Origin: Chondrus crispus
Taxonomy: Eukaryota; Rhodophyta; Florideophyceae; Gigartinales; Gigartinaceae
Assembly: GCF_000350225.1 (NCBI RefSeq)
Contig: NW_005178652.1
Coordinates: 522,557-586,556, forward strand
Reading direction: 5' to 3'
DNA length: 64,000 nucleotides
The notes under the pieces are model-generated. The model was not told the DNA's origin and did no database searches. It saw nothing but the letters and a program-made list of their open reading frames with translations. Each line of letters opens with the position of its first letter. Position 1 is the stretch's first letter. Positions 44,800-55,623 of the stretch are shown in pieces. The position numbers were made by a program, and so were the translations under genes.

Positions 44800-47700
44800 C
44801 AGATACTGCTTGCTAGGATGTAGAAAACAGTGCTTGCGAAGCTGGGAAGACATGCCAAATAGCCAGAAAAACATATATGTTTTCTTGGCCTGTCCGTGGA
44901 ACTCCTGGGTAAAGAGGCAAAGCTAATTCGCAATTGATCAATGAAAGAGAACTCAAAGATACGTGGCTTTCATATCTCAGTATGTTAGATTCGTCTCAGG
45001 AGATAAACTGGTGGAGGTCGGCCCGTATAATGAGCTCGGCAGAGATAGCAATTGACTCCACACCATACACAGTATGATGAGTGCATCTGAACTACAGCAT
45101 GATCTATAATATTGCCTCGCTGTGAAAATCTTTGACGCATGTCACACAAAGCGATACTGACATGACCTGATGGTCTCCCACGTTTATTTTTTTCCAGGAT
45201 TATTCTGACATATGACTATGACAGACTCAAAGGAAAGCAGCCCCGTTGGCAATAGACTTCTCATGTGACTTTGCACGCAGATATGATTGGAATTGCGCGC
45301 AAGGAACTTGCAGAGCAGGCAGTTGCTAAAACATTTGCTAAAACATATTCGTTCATGCAGTAAAATATAAATAGCTTACCCTTTCTGCACGAAAGAGAGG
45401 GTATCTATTGTCTTTTCTCAGTTGCGAGATGACAGTCAATAGTGTGCAGCACGACGCACTTGCACACGTCTATTTAGGAGATGTCAGCGTCCTCTAACGC
45501 AGCTAGACTTGTGTTCACCCCCGATTCAACGGTTGCGAATATGCATACCATGCACGAACTCTACAAGTCTGCAGTGTCATCACTGATTTTCTCTTGTTCT
45601 TGCCAGTTGCAAACGGCCAAACATTTTCTTCGGCCTGAAAATCATAATTGATTGCCGTTATTTTAGCAGTATAGAGGGAACCAATGGCGCCGAAGTTCTC
45701 AACCGGAGCCACTGATGGCTTCCGTCAGAGTGGCAGAATTCCCAACAAGGCAAAGCCACTCTGCAGTATGAACCTTGATGATCAAAAAGCGCTTCTGAAT
45801 CTAGTACCTACGAACTCGTCTTGAGTCTTACTCAGCGTGATTCACAAATTGCCTTGGTGGGGCAAATTTAATAGTTTCGAAGCGCTAGTGCCTGTGCCAT
45901 TGCTTCTCCCTTCTCTGCATGCAAGACACGGGCGTGAATTTCGGCATACTTTCCACCACTCACATTCACAACATTTCGATCTTTCTACATACGTTCTTTG
46001 GCCGTGTACATGCAGCGGGGAAAGAGAAAAACGGAAAGCACAGAAGCGTTCATTGCAAACTCAGATATCGTCTTGAAGTAAGCCATTATTCCATTCATGT
46101 TTTCATTCGAGCTGTCAATGGCCGCTCCCACCCTGGGTAGCTAAGGCAGATCCGCACCATTCATTTGTCAGCACGTATCTCCGTCTAATGCTTTGTCGCA
46201 CATGCTCAACGATGAGATGCATTCACGTTCGTATGTCGTAGGTATGGCATGGAATGACATCCCCTGCCAGATGTTTCATGCAAAGAATCGAGGAAGAAAA
46301 TTAAAGTACTAGTTGAATATCGGTCTGCTTGTCCTAAAGCAAAGAGAAATCCACTTTACCCCCGAATGGCATGAGAATGGTTCAAGTTGGTACCTCTCAG
46401 TACGAACAAAAAAAGTACGTTCATAACATTACAAGATGTTCTTTGCTTACTCATTGCTGCAAACAGGGACTCCTCTTCACAGCACTTCCGTAGAATTGAT
46501 CAACCTCTATTGAAAGGAACTTAAACCTTGAAGCGAGCTGACTGACCAGTCCACGTGTCCATCAAAGAAATACACAAAGGCATATGTTCGTGGTACTGAG
46601 GGCTTATGGCATCTTTCGGCCTATGCTGCTACATGGGTAAAGATGCGGTTTCCTACCCATGTGAACGGTATCATGACTTCTATGGCGGCGAGCAGTGCTA
46701 CTTGTCAAACAAGCAGAAAGAGTGCCGTCTACCGGGGCAGATGCATTGCCCATCCTGCTCTCATAACAGTCGCGGAGAAATTGTTCGAGGGCAGCCAACG
46801 ACAAGATCAAGACAATTTTCGTGTGTAAATTCATGGACAGTGTGCTCTATGGGAGGTGAAGAAAAGGCGCACATAAAAATGAAGAACTTGCGATACCAGC
46901 TTGAGCGGCTCTTCCCAAAAGCTTGAAAACTGTGTAGCGCACCTTTCTGGAGGGAAAGAAAAGTACAAGGGTCCCGGTTTAATCACCAATAAGTGGCTTC
47001 TCATGATAGATTCGGTCTTTTGATGCGGTCCTTTGACATGAGGAGTATTTGCGTCAGAAGCGACATGTGCGTGGAGAAAGTTTTTTGAGGTCTCCAAAAT
47101 GAAGGCGAGAAGAGAAGGAAATTCATGCGGCTCATTCGCATGCAAGGCCCAACGCGGGCACAGTCCGACAAACTGATAGGCGATTGAGTAGAACCTGATC
47201 GTGTTGTTCCATGAATTTGCACGACATCGGCTTGCATCCGATCATGTAAAAACGCAGATGGACAAAGCGAGGCCGGAAGCAGGCAATATGAGGAGCCGAC
47301 CGTCTGCCGAATGACTAAGACAGATCACAGTTTTGTCTTGCTGTCCCCTTCGCACCAGCTATGGCAAGCGTTGACGACAAAATACCAGCCAAGACCGAGA
47401 GTTCATCACTTTGGGCCACCTCGTTGCATTTTTCCCTGAAGACATAAGCATGGGGGCACTGCGATACCCAAAGGTACCCTTCTTATCGGCATAAATTTGG
47501 GTAATGGCACAATTTGGGCACCATTAAAACAAAATTCTCTACGTATCGACCGTGTCCTATCCTTCTGCCGTCCACTTCAGTCCTTCATACTTTGCCAGCA
47601 CTGAGCTGTGCTCTAATGCTCAATTCCTATTCCTATTGTAACTGCATCTGAAGCTCAATATACCGCCTTCTATGCCCGCACAAAGCCAAACCAACAAACG

Positions 47701-48823
47701 AAAAAATGCTCGCAGAAAGAGCTAGCGCTCTCAGATGTGAAGGCTGCCTTGGTCTATCAAAAAGACCACATCTCGGCCTTCGTGACCTCTCAAAAGACAA
47801 GATTCCTTCAAACTAAAGAGAATAGAATGTATAAGGGGCATTCCACGTCTGACGCGAACGGGCGTAAAAGTTTCCAAATCTCGAAGATCAGCATCCTGGT
47901 CGCCAGACCATACTCTATATACTTTGGAGAAAACCTTAATGTTAGCTGCGAGCTGCAAGCTGCATAGGAAAGCTTTAAAATGACCCACGACTTTATCGTC
48001 TCCGCAAAACCTTGCAATGCTTGTTTTAAAAACCGCAAAATGTGCCACGTTTTTACCCTTTCCCTACAAAATATGAGCCCACCGAGCTCTAAATTTCTAC
48101 TTGGCCTATTTTGTGGTTATAGATGTCTCAAGCGCTATTCTTGCCTCTCGAAAATACGAACCATGTGGCGCCACGTAAGAATGAACAGAAACCATTGACA
48201 CAAACGATTCCATAATTGTTTACGAATCATGAGTAAATATTGGACTTGATCAAAACAGCGTTTTGGAGTACAAACGGTCGAAAAGATAGGCCAGGCGTTG
48301 CCAACGACATCCAAACACTAGGCCTGACGGAGCATCCATCTTTTTGCGTGTACATTACAGCTTGTATCGCTGCTGCTGCTTGTAAAATTATTTCCCCGCT
48401 ATTTCTCAGCATGCCCTGTTCCCGAGCCCTGAATCCATGAAGCAAGTCATAACACATAATACACATTTACAACAGAACACGTTAAGCATATTAATTGCGT
48501 GAGAATCTCTATTTCTCAAGATCCCGCTGTAACCGTATCGCAATGGAGTTCAATTGAACAACAAATTATCATCAAGGACATGCAGCATTTCAACGCTCGT
48601 ATATAACAAAAGATTTACCAAGAGAAGATTAAACTTCTCCAAGTAGATAGTATCACTTTTATAAACCAAAGATGATTAGCAAGGGCTTGCAGCAACATTA
48701 AGCTTATCGTAAAGAGATTTCCCGTGTAATAAACGCACTTGTGAAGCATTGTGGTTCATGTGCAAACAGACAAATTCAACAATCCATTCGGCAAAACCAT
48801 GGAAAGCTTATCGTGATTCACTA
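44800..48823. other. Gene-free
   Basis: 4 kb with short frames only. A Cys-rich 106-codon frame at 46606-46926 has an ATG but no recognisable domain and no good promoter. Nothing else is supported. Confidence 0.45.
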
Positions 48824-49024
48824 CACCTGATCACAGTATTTAACCACGGCCAGGTTAATTTTGGAGCACATACTTCCAGATGCACTCATCAAATAATCTA
48901 GACGTAATATCATCAGGAAATACGATAAGTAGAGGAAAAGGGCTGGTCACAGCCTTTAGTCTGGACCATATTATATTTGAATCCACACTAATTTGTGTTT
49001 CTAGGTTAAATACTGTGATCAGTG
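48824..49024. mobile_element. MITE with about 23-bp terminal inverted repeats and TA target site
   Basis: CTGATCACAGTATTTAACC at 48827-48845 is the exact reverse complement of 49004-49022. With one indel the match extends outward to CAC, and both ends are then flanked by TA (48822-48823 and 49025-49026). The internal 160 bp is AT-rich and non-coding. Size, TIRs and TA target fit a Tc1/mariner-type miniature element. Confidence 0.8.
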
Positions 49025-49026
49025 TA

Positions 49027-50758
49027 CTTATCTAGTTCACACAAAACTTACAATATGAAGCTGGTGGTTTAACGTTATCAATCCATAAAAACTGCGATCA
49101 GACGCAAGTCATTACGTTTATTCATTTCGTGGTCGAAAGAGACGTGTTTATACGTCCGCAGCACTGTTTTTACCCTCATAGTATCTTTGCAGCAGCTATA
49201 GGTATTCAGGGATCATCAAAAAATCGCTATGTGGTACAGAAAAAAGTCACAAATGACAAAAGAAAGATAGTGCTTATTTTAGTGAAACACATACACAACC
49301 TGATTGCTGAGTCACTATCGCGTTCTCGATCACTCGCAAAGGTTTTCTTGTTTTGCAGACGATCAGTAGATCGGAAAAGATACTTAGAGCATAAGTGATT
49401 GCCGTTTTCGTAACGTAACAAAACGGCAACGCGGCGCATAAGGCCGGGACCATGATTTCAAACTCACTTTGAGCTCCATTTCAGCCTGTTTAAGTATCAC
49501 TTACAATTTTTAAAGTACTTACTGGAGATTTGGGGGGAGCAGGGAGCGACTGGAAGGTGACGGACATGAGTAGGGAGGATAAACGTGATACTGGGAGGGA
49601 AGGTTTGATGCTAAATATCACATTTGCAGCTTCGTCTGACAATATCTCGATAGAGATGGGTCGGAGTCGTCTTCCAGGGAGTCAATCGGGCTCTTTGTGA
49701 CTTCGCCCGGAGAGAAAGAGCGCTCGGCGGACAGAAGTCTGCTTGCTTTTTGGCAATTGTGCTAAGTTTAGCGCGGAGGGTGTGCCCAAATTATGCCGGA
49801 TGAAGTGCGTTGCCTCAAGAACAGAATGTATTTGCGTGCAACAAGTGTTTTTTATAGTGAAATTATAGATTTGGGGGCACTGCGTAACGCACTCATATTT
49901 TGCCGATGAGAACTGTACCCTTGGTGTACCGTTACCCAAGGGTACCTTCTGAAGGTACCCTTGAAGGTACTGTAAATTATCTTACCCAGGGCTACGGTAT
50001 AAGACAAGTGTACAGTAGTTCACCGGCCGGCGCCAATCGATGATTGCTGAGGACCGAACATATTTACTGTACCCTTGCATGGTACTGTACGCGTGGCTCA
50101 TTCTTCCTGACCCATCAGGATTCGTACTTTCGTGAATCCAGATTCCCCCATTCAGCATGTTGTACTTTCGCTTTTCGTAAAGCAGGATTTTGCACAAACT
50201 ACACGTGTAATTGCTCAGGAGGAACCGGACTTTCTTTTGATTGTGCAGTACTACCGTACAAGTAGGCGCAACTAAAGCACGGGTCCCAGTCGTCAGGCTT
50301 CAACTATTTCATAAACAGTATAACACTGTTTGAAGTGTACCGTCGACAAGATACAGCTGATTGCCATCATAAGCGTTTATCTAAATGCTAATAATCAAGC
50401 GAGAGTTGAAGCTAGGTTAAGGAATGATGATCTCATGCAGAGTATACATGTACAGGTTTCACAACAAATTGAAAGCAGAGCGAAAGCAAAACTGTGGAAG
50501 CCGTTTACTTCGGCATACCCTGTTAAACGCTCGCGATGCAAGGCGCGGCGCATAAGGACATGAATGCAACAATCACGTAACGTACTGTAGTAAACTGCAA
50601 AGCTATTCACTTTATAATCTTTCGACCTCAATAGCATTCAATGCATGTAGCATATCGAGACTTACTAACATTATAATTTGGAATTGTGTCCGGCAGTGTG
50701 ATAACTTATCTCGGTTTGATAGGATATACGTGCTTAATGATACACCTGCTAAGTGACT
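49027..50758. other. Gene-free
   Basis: Contains a cluster of inverted GGTACC/AAGGGTACC motifs at about 49915-49990. No gene supported. Confidence 0.45.
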
Positions 50759-50858
50759 NNNNNNNNNNNNNNNNNNNNNNNNNNNNNNNNNNNNNNNNNN
50801 NNNNNNNNNNNNNNNNNNNNNNNNNNNNNNNNNNNNNNNNNNNNNNNNNNNNNNNNNN
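50759..50858. other. Assembly gap of 100 N
   Basis: Exactly 100 N, the usual placeholder for a gap of unknown size. The right flank (50859-50951) is a run of long homopolymers (T, A, T, then about 30 C), which looks like low-quality read end sequence. Confidence 0.98.
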
Positions 50859-50920
50859 GGCAAAGGGGCTTTTTTTTTTTTAAAAATTTTTGGGAAAAAA
50901 AAAAAAGGGGAATTTTTTTT

Positions 50921-50951
<31 letters not shown>

Positions 50952-53166
50952 GTTCTTGCGTCTTCCTCTAGAAAATGTGTCGCTGCATGGCTTCTCTAAT
51001 CTGCCTTTCCTTGAGTCTCAGTACGAGTTGTTCTTCTTCATTTTCTGAAGAAAAACAGTGACATGCAGGTCCGGACGAGACCGTCCTCGCGAGTCCAAAC
51101 TGCATCAGCGGAGCCTCCTACTATGGAAATCGATCGCCATTTATCTGTGAAGAACATAGTCACGAGACAGAAATAAGGCCCATGCTTGGAGAAGGAACAT
51201 CAAAACTACATTCGGAAGTTTCTCGTGAAGGAATTTCCTCGATTATCCACTGAAATGTTGCATATCACTATGCTGCTATCATCAGGGGTCAAAAACCCTG
51301 CAGAGAATGTTTTCATGCATGAGGTGGGAAAGGGAATCGAGTCGCTTGTCCTTTGGTCGGAATGTTGGCCTCTATGACAGACTCCACGCGAAGTTAAACA
51401 AACCTAGCGGTTTGTCCTCACCCCAAACTGCGTTTTAAGGTTCTGGCAATACGGCTATTATTGGAATAGAGCGGCGACTAGAAAGAAAACCAACTCCTCC
51501 TCCCAAAACCGTTTCAGACTTTCGCAAACAAATCGCCGAGCTTTCCTCGCCTCTGATTTCGCGACCCCATAGGATCTGCTTGAAGAGCGTGGGACTGCAT
51601 GATCAACGCATTTCTGCGGTGCACTTTCCGCTTGCAGTGTAAACCCAGTGCAGTTTAATATTTCTGAAATACTGAATTCTGTAATCCATCGTCTCTGGCG
51701 GATTTTCTAGAGCCCCCTGCTAGTCCCTTGGCGTGCACCAGAGACGCCTTCTTGGAGCCTCCTCCCCTAGAAGGGGGGGTACACCACTACCACGCCATTG
51801 CGCGCTGCAATATCGACACCTTCTGCTGATATCCGGCCAGTTCCGAGCTGTAGCGTAGAAGAATTGTCACAGAAGCTCTCACAAAAGTCAACCGGTGCAT
51901 GATACGTATAGACTTTGTCCGGACCTGTTTCTAAACTTTGTTGCGTATCGTATGCTCGCTCGGCATACTCTCATCTAATCCCCAAAAGCAAAGCGAAGTC
52001 ATGCGACGGCGGCAGTTAGCATTTGGTCGCCCGACACGTGATGAGCCTCCTCTGTAAGGCTTACAATGTTCTTCGTGCGTTCATACTCCTACCAGGGGAG
52101 AGGCACATGCGATGACGCTTCCACATGGCATCTTCCAAAGCTGCTCTCGAGCCCCTGTCTCTCGCGTACTATTCCAAAGCAAACCCCCCAGACAGCAGAG
52201 CATGACATCGGCGTTGGCTCCTGGAAAAGGCTAGCCGCTGTCATAGTATGTGTTTTTATTTTTCTAACTCGGTCATATCAGATATTGTCTAAAACACATA
52301 TTGGGTGGACCAAGGGAGAGAGGGCCCGAACTTACAGCACAGATTCTTTCTCCGTCTCATCCAGAATGATACAGCGTAGAAGCAAGTGCAACTCAATGAT
52401 GTCCGATTTTGAATCGCCGTGTACATTTGTCCTATTGGCGAAGAAAGCCTGTTCACTTTTTAGGGGGATTTGTCCCTTCCAATTCATTGTACGGTATGAT
52501 GACTGCACTAGGCTAGCGTAGTACCCAAGGGTAACGCACAGTGCGTCAGAAGCAGAGCTCAGTAGGTCCACGTGTAATGCATCTGGCCCCTACTAGAGGC
52601 GGGGTAGCTTGGTGTCCACCTCATCAAAGGGAAAAACGATGCATTATGTGTTTGGACACAGCACACGTAGTTTTATCTCAGTTCAGAACCTTCACATCGG
52701 CTTGATTTGCCAGTTGCGATGTGATCCACGCATTTCCCAAGCTCAAGATTTTTACTTATCCCAATTTAAACTGAACACCCAAATCCCATGATTGTCAGCA
52801 ACGGGGGATTCCTTTAACTACAATACGAAAGGACTCAGTCTACGGGATGGTCGTTAGGCGATACATACGTAGCACTGCATCCGAAAGCGCTCAGGACACA
52901 GACTCCCGAAACGCTGTATTCAGAACTAGTGAGCCCAATAATTACAAGCCCGGCATTTACACATTGAATGATGACTAGCGATGCTCACCTACTGCCGACT
53001 TGTCGTATCAGTATAGTGCCTTACGTACTCCTTCACTACCTTTGCGTTTTAATATGTAACCGAAAATGATATTATTTTTACAATTATGCATGATGGTCCT
53101 ATTACACACACGAACTACAGGCCAACTAAGGTTTGGACAGAACAAAAGTGGTAGGCAAGTTCCCTC
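50952..53166. other. Gene-free
   Basis: Only short frames; the longest, 52066-52521, shows no domain. The end holds the promoter of the protease gene. Confidence 0.45.
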
Positions 53167-53174
53167 TATATATA
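53167..53174 (+). promoter_or_regulatory. TATA box of the protease gene
   Basis: TATATATA, 100 bp upstream of the ATG at 53274. Confidence 0.7.
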
Positions 53175-53273
53175 CGGATAACTTATCTCAGTAGAGTTGC
53201 CCTTCACCTACAGTCACTTACCTTGCAACCTTCTGGTTCCTTTCTCACCAATCTCTCGGAATTCTCTTTCAAC

Positions 53274-54230
53274 ATGCACAATCATTCGTCTTCCACGGTG
53301 GCAGTCCTTGTCCTGCTCACATTCGCATGCTGTTTGTCGTCCACTAACTGCATCCCCACCAGCGTAGACTCTGGGTACCGTCTGAATCCTCCTGTGCCGC
53401 ACAACCGGAGACTTCTCGACCGACCCAGATTATTACAAGATACTTCAGTACGCAGCAGAGAACTGTCCGAGGACTCCTCATCTCGGATCATTGGCGGAAC
53501 TCGTTCCAGCAATCTCGCCCCTTATATGGTCGGTCTGTATTGGAGGTTCGCCGAAGGAAAGAACGGCGCCGCCCTCTTTTGCTCTGGGGTTCTCATATCC
53601 GAGTATTGGGTCGCTACTGCTGCTCACTGCGAATCGGGCATTCTCTACAACAGGGCGTTCCTCGGTGCCGAAATGGGAGGCAATGGGGTCGAAATTGAAA
53701 TTGAGAAAATCATCAAACCCAGACAAAACGGCCCTCGTCACTTTCGATATAACCGTGACATTGCATTCGTCAAACTGGGAACGCCAGCTCCGGTGGGATC
53801 AAAGTTTGTTCGCGTGAACATTGACTCCTCGCGACTGGTTGGCAATGCGATAGTGGCAGGCTACGGCGCAAAATCGCGAGGAAGAAATGGTCATTTCGCG
53901 CCTCTTGATGAAATCTTGCACAAGACTGAGGTATCTATGGTGCCATTTAAAGAATGCAAAAAGCAATATGCGAGGCTGAGACAACCTGTGTGGCTGTCGT
54001 GGAAGATGACTTGTGCCGGCAGGGCAGGGGCTGGTCCTTGTGACTCTGACTCGGGCGGACCGTTGCTGAAGTATGATAACATGGGTAGACCGGTATTGGT
54101 CGGACTTGTCTCTGCCAATGTTGAGTGTGGCGGAAGGACACCTACAATTTTCACTCGGACGGTCGGGTATCTACGGTATATGAGAAAGAGCAACATTCCA
54201 TTTGACGAAGGGCCGAAATCGTTGCTCTAG
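53274..54230 (+). CDS. Secreted trypsin-fold serine protease (S1 family) with altered pocket
   Basis: A single-exon gene of 318 residues. ATG 53274 gives a signal peptide (about 1-26, VAVLVLLTFACCLSS). A propeptide runs to Arg71, and the zymogen cleavage site is R71-IIGG (72-75). The catalytic triad is His118 (TAAHC), Asp162 (RDIAFVKL) and Ser260 (CDSDSGGPLL). Two functional positions differ from trypsin. The pocket-bottom residue (Asp189 in chymotrypsin numbering) aligns with Gly254, so cleavage after Arg/Lys is not expected. The oxyanion-hole Gly193 aligns with Ser258. The length and the Cys pairs at 103/119 and 247/285 fit S1A proteases. Target unknown; a role in wall, defence or nutrient turnover is a guess. 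Alternative: a protease homologue with weak activity. An ATG at 53133 is in frame but lies before the TATA box. Confidence 0.88.
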   Translation: MHNHSSSTVAVLVLLTFACCLSSTNCIPTSVDSGYRLNPPVPHNRRLLDRPRLLQDTSVRSRELSEDSSSRIIGGTRSSNLAPYMVGLYWRFAEGKNGAALFCSGVLISEYWVATAAHCESGILYNRAFLGAEMGGNGVEIEIEKIIKPRQNGPRHFRYNRDIAFVKLGTPAPVGSKFVRVNIDSSRLVGNAIVAGYGAKSRGRNGHFAPLDEILHKTEVSMVPFKECKKQYARLRQPVWLSWKMTCAGRAGAGPCDSDSGGPLLKYDNMGRPVLVGLVSANVECGGRTPTIFTRTVGYLRYMRKSNIPFDEGPKSLL

Positions 54231-54737
54231 GTTCAGTGTGGATAAGATGGACGTTGTCCCCACTTTAAAATCAAGCTAATAGATAATAATGAAGAGACTA
54301 TGTCGTTGACATCCGCATATTGCAAAGGCAGAGTACAACAGTGACTGGTGAGAGATTGAGCTACGTACTGAAAATGAAGGGAAGCTGACTTGAAATAGAA
54401 TGTAAAATTGCACACTTTCTCCTGAAGCAGAGAAAGAGTGAAATCGAATGCGTAGAAATGCGAGAACAATGTCTCAGTCTACTGTCTATCGGACCATTTT
54501 TCTCATATGAGGACACTTGTCGACTTTTTTTTTCTTGACTTGCGCTCGACAAGAAAGAAAAATGTACCTCCCCACCGCAGTTGAGTTGTGCCTTGGGACT
54601 AGAAAGAACTTTGTGAGAATTGCATGTTCTTCCTGGTCGTTTTAGATATGTCTGGAGAAGAAGCTTGTTTAAACCACCTTCAAACCGATGAAAAATAACT
54701 TCGAAACCAAAACGCCAGTTTAAAAAGGGAACTAGGT

Positions 54738-54767
54738 ACTCAATCTGCAATACATTGCAGATTGAGT
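54738..54767. repeat. 14-bp perfect hairpin, 2-nt loop
   Basis: ACTCAATCTGCAAT, then AC, then its exact complement. Confidence 0.9.
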
Positions 54768-54908
54768 TATCTTTCTACGTATTCAAAGCTGCTATCCCGG
54801 CTTTCTGCGAGACGCTACTGCCGAAAACAAGCACGTTAAGGAAATAGTGTTCTAGGAAGCTTTTTGATTGCTCAATTTAAATTATACATTTTTGCAATAA
54901 AAAGAGCT

Positions 54909-54924
54909 GTCCTCATATGAGGAC
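54909..54924. repeat. 16-bp perfect palindrome
   Basis: GTCCTCATATGAGGAC. The half-site TCATATGAGGAC also occurs near 54504. Confidence 0.85.
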
Positions 54925-55623
54925 AAGCTCCGGTCGGATAAACACTAGGGTATCCAGTAGGTACAGTATTTTGAAGTTTGGGAAACGAACTTGTTTCTAG
55001 GAGGGGAAACGGCTGAAGTATACACGCATTCTTCCCTTTAAAAACGATAAGGAAGATTGTATCATGCTGCTCAAGATATAAGAGCTTGGTGCGTGAGACG
55101 GAGCGAGCAGTAATTTATACAATTTGTCTTGAAGATGGAATTTCTGCTGCCAGTCAAAAAGTACATACTGTACGGTTTGATCAGAAAACGTACACGTGTG
55201 ACATTAACCTAATCCTTGTGCATTTAGATCAGGTTTGGATCAGGTAGATTTGCATCCAAGATGGGACACCGGCACTTCGTCCACTCTCCGCAGATGAAGA
55301 TTACACGTCAAAGAGCCAGTGGAGGTGTCCAGGTTGCCTTGAGTCTGTCGACATCGACGTCTGAAACAAGGTGTTTGTCTTCGGTGCACGCTCACGCTAC
55401 GATGTACGGGGAGTGGCCCTTTCGTCTTTCTCCATCATCCTCGCGCCTCAAAAAAGTCTCTTGTTCCAAGAGAGCCAATCACTTTTATCGCAAGGCACCC
55501 GAGGTAACAATGCATGTCTTTCCGTCGACAGTCTCCCATGCATCAATTCAGAGGGCCGCCAGAAACCGCAGGCACAAGCTGCATTGATCATCACATGGTG
55601 AAACTACATACAGTTCGGAGAGA

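Larger units (their letters stand above)
54231..55623. other. Intergenic between protease and Sel1 gene
   Basis: Holds a 30-nt hairpin (54738-54767) and a 16-bp palindrome (54909-54924). Open frames at 55261-55587 and 55371-55601 read partly protein-like in changing frames just before the Sel1 gene and may be its decayed 5' end. Confidence 0.4.

Noticed and set aside
50612-50971. Open frames running through the N gap
   Set aside because: They consist mostly of unknown residues and homopolymer translation.
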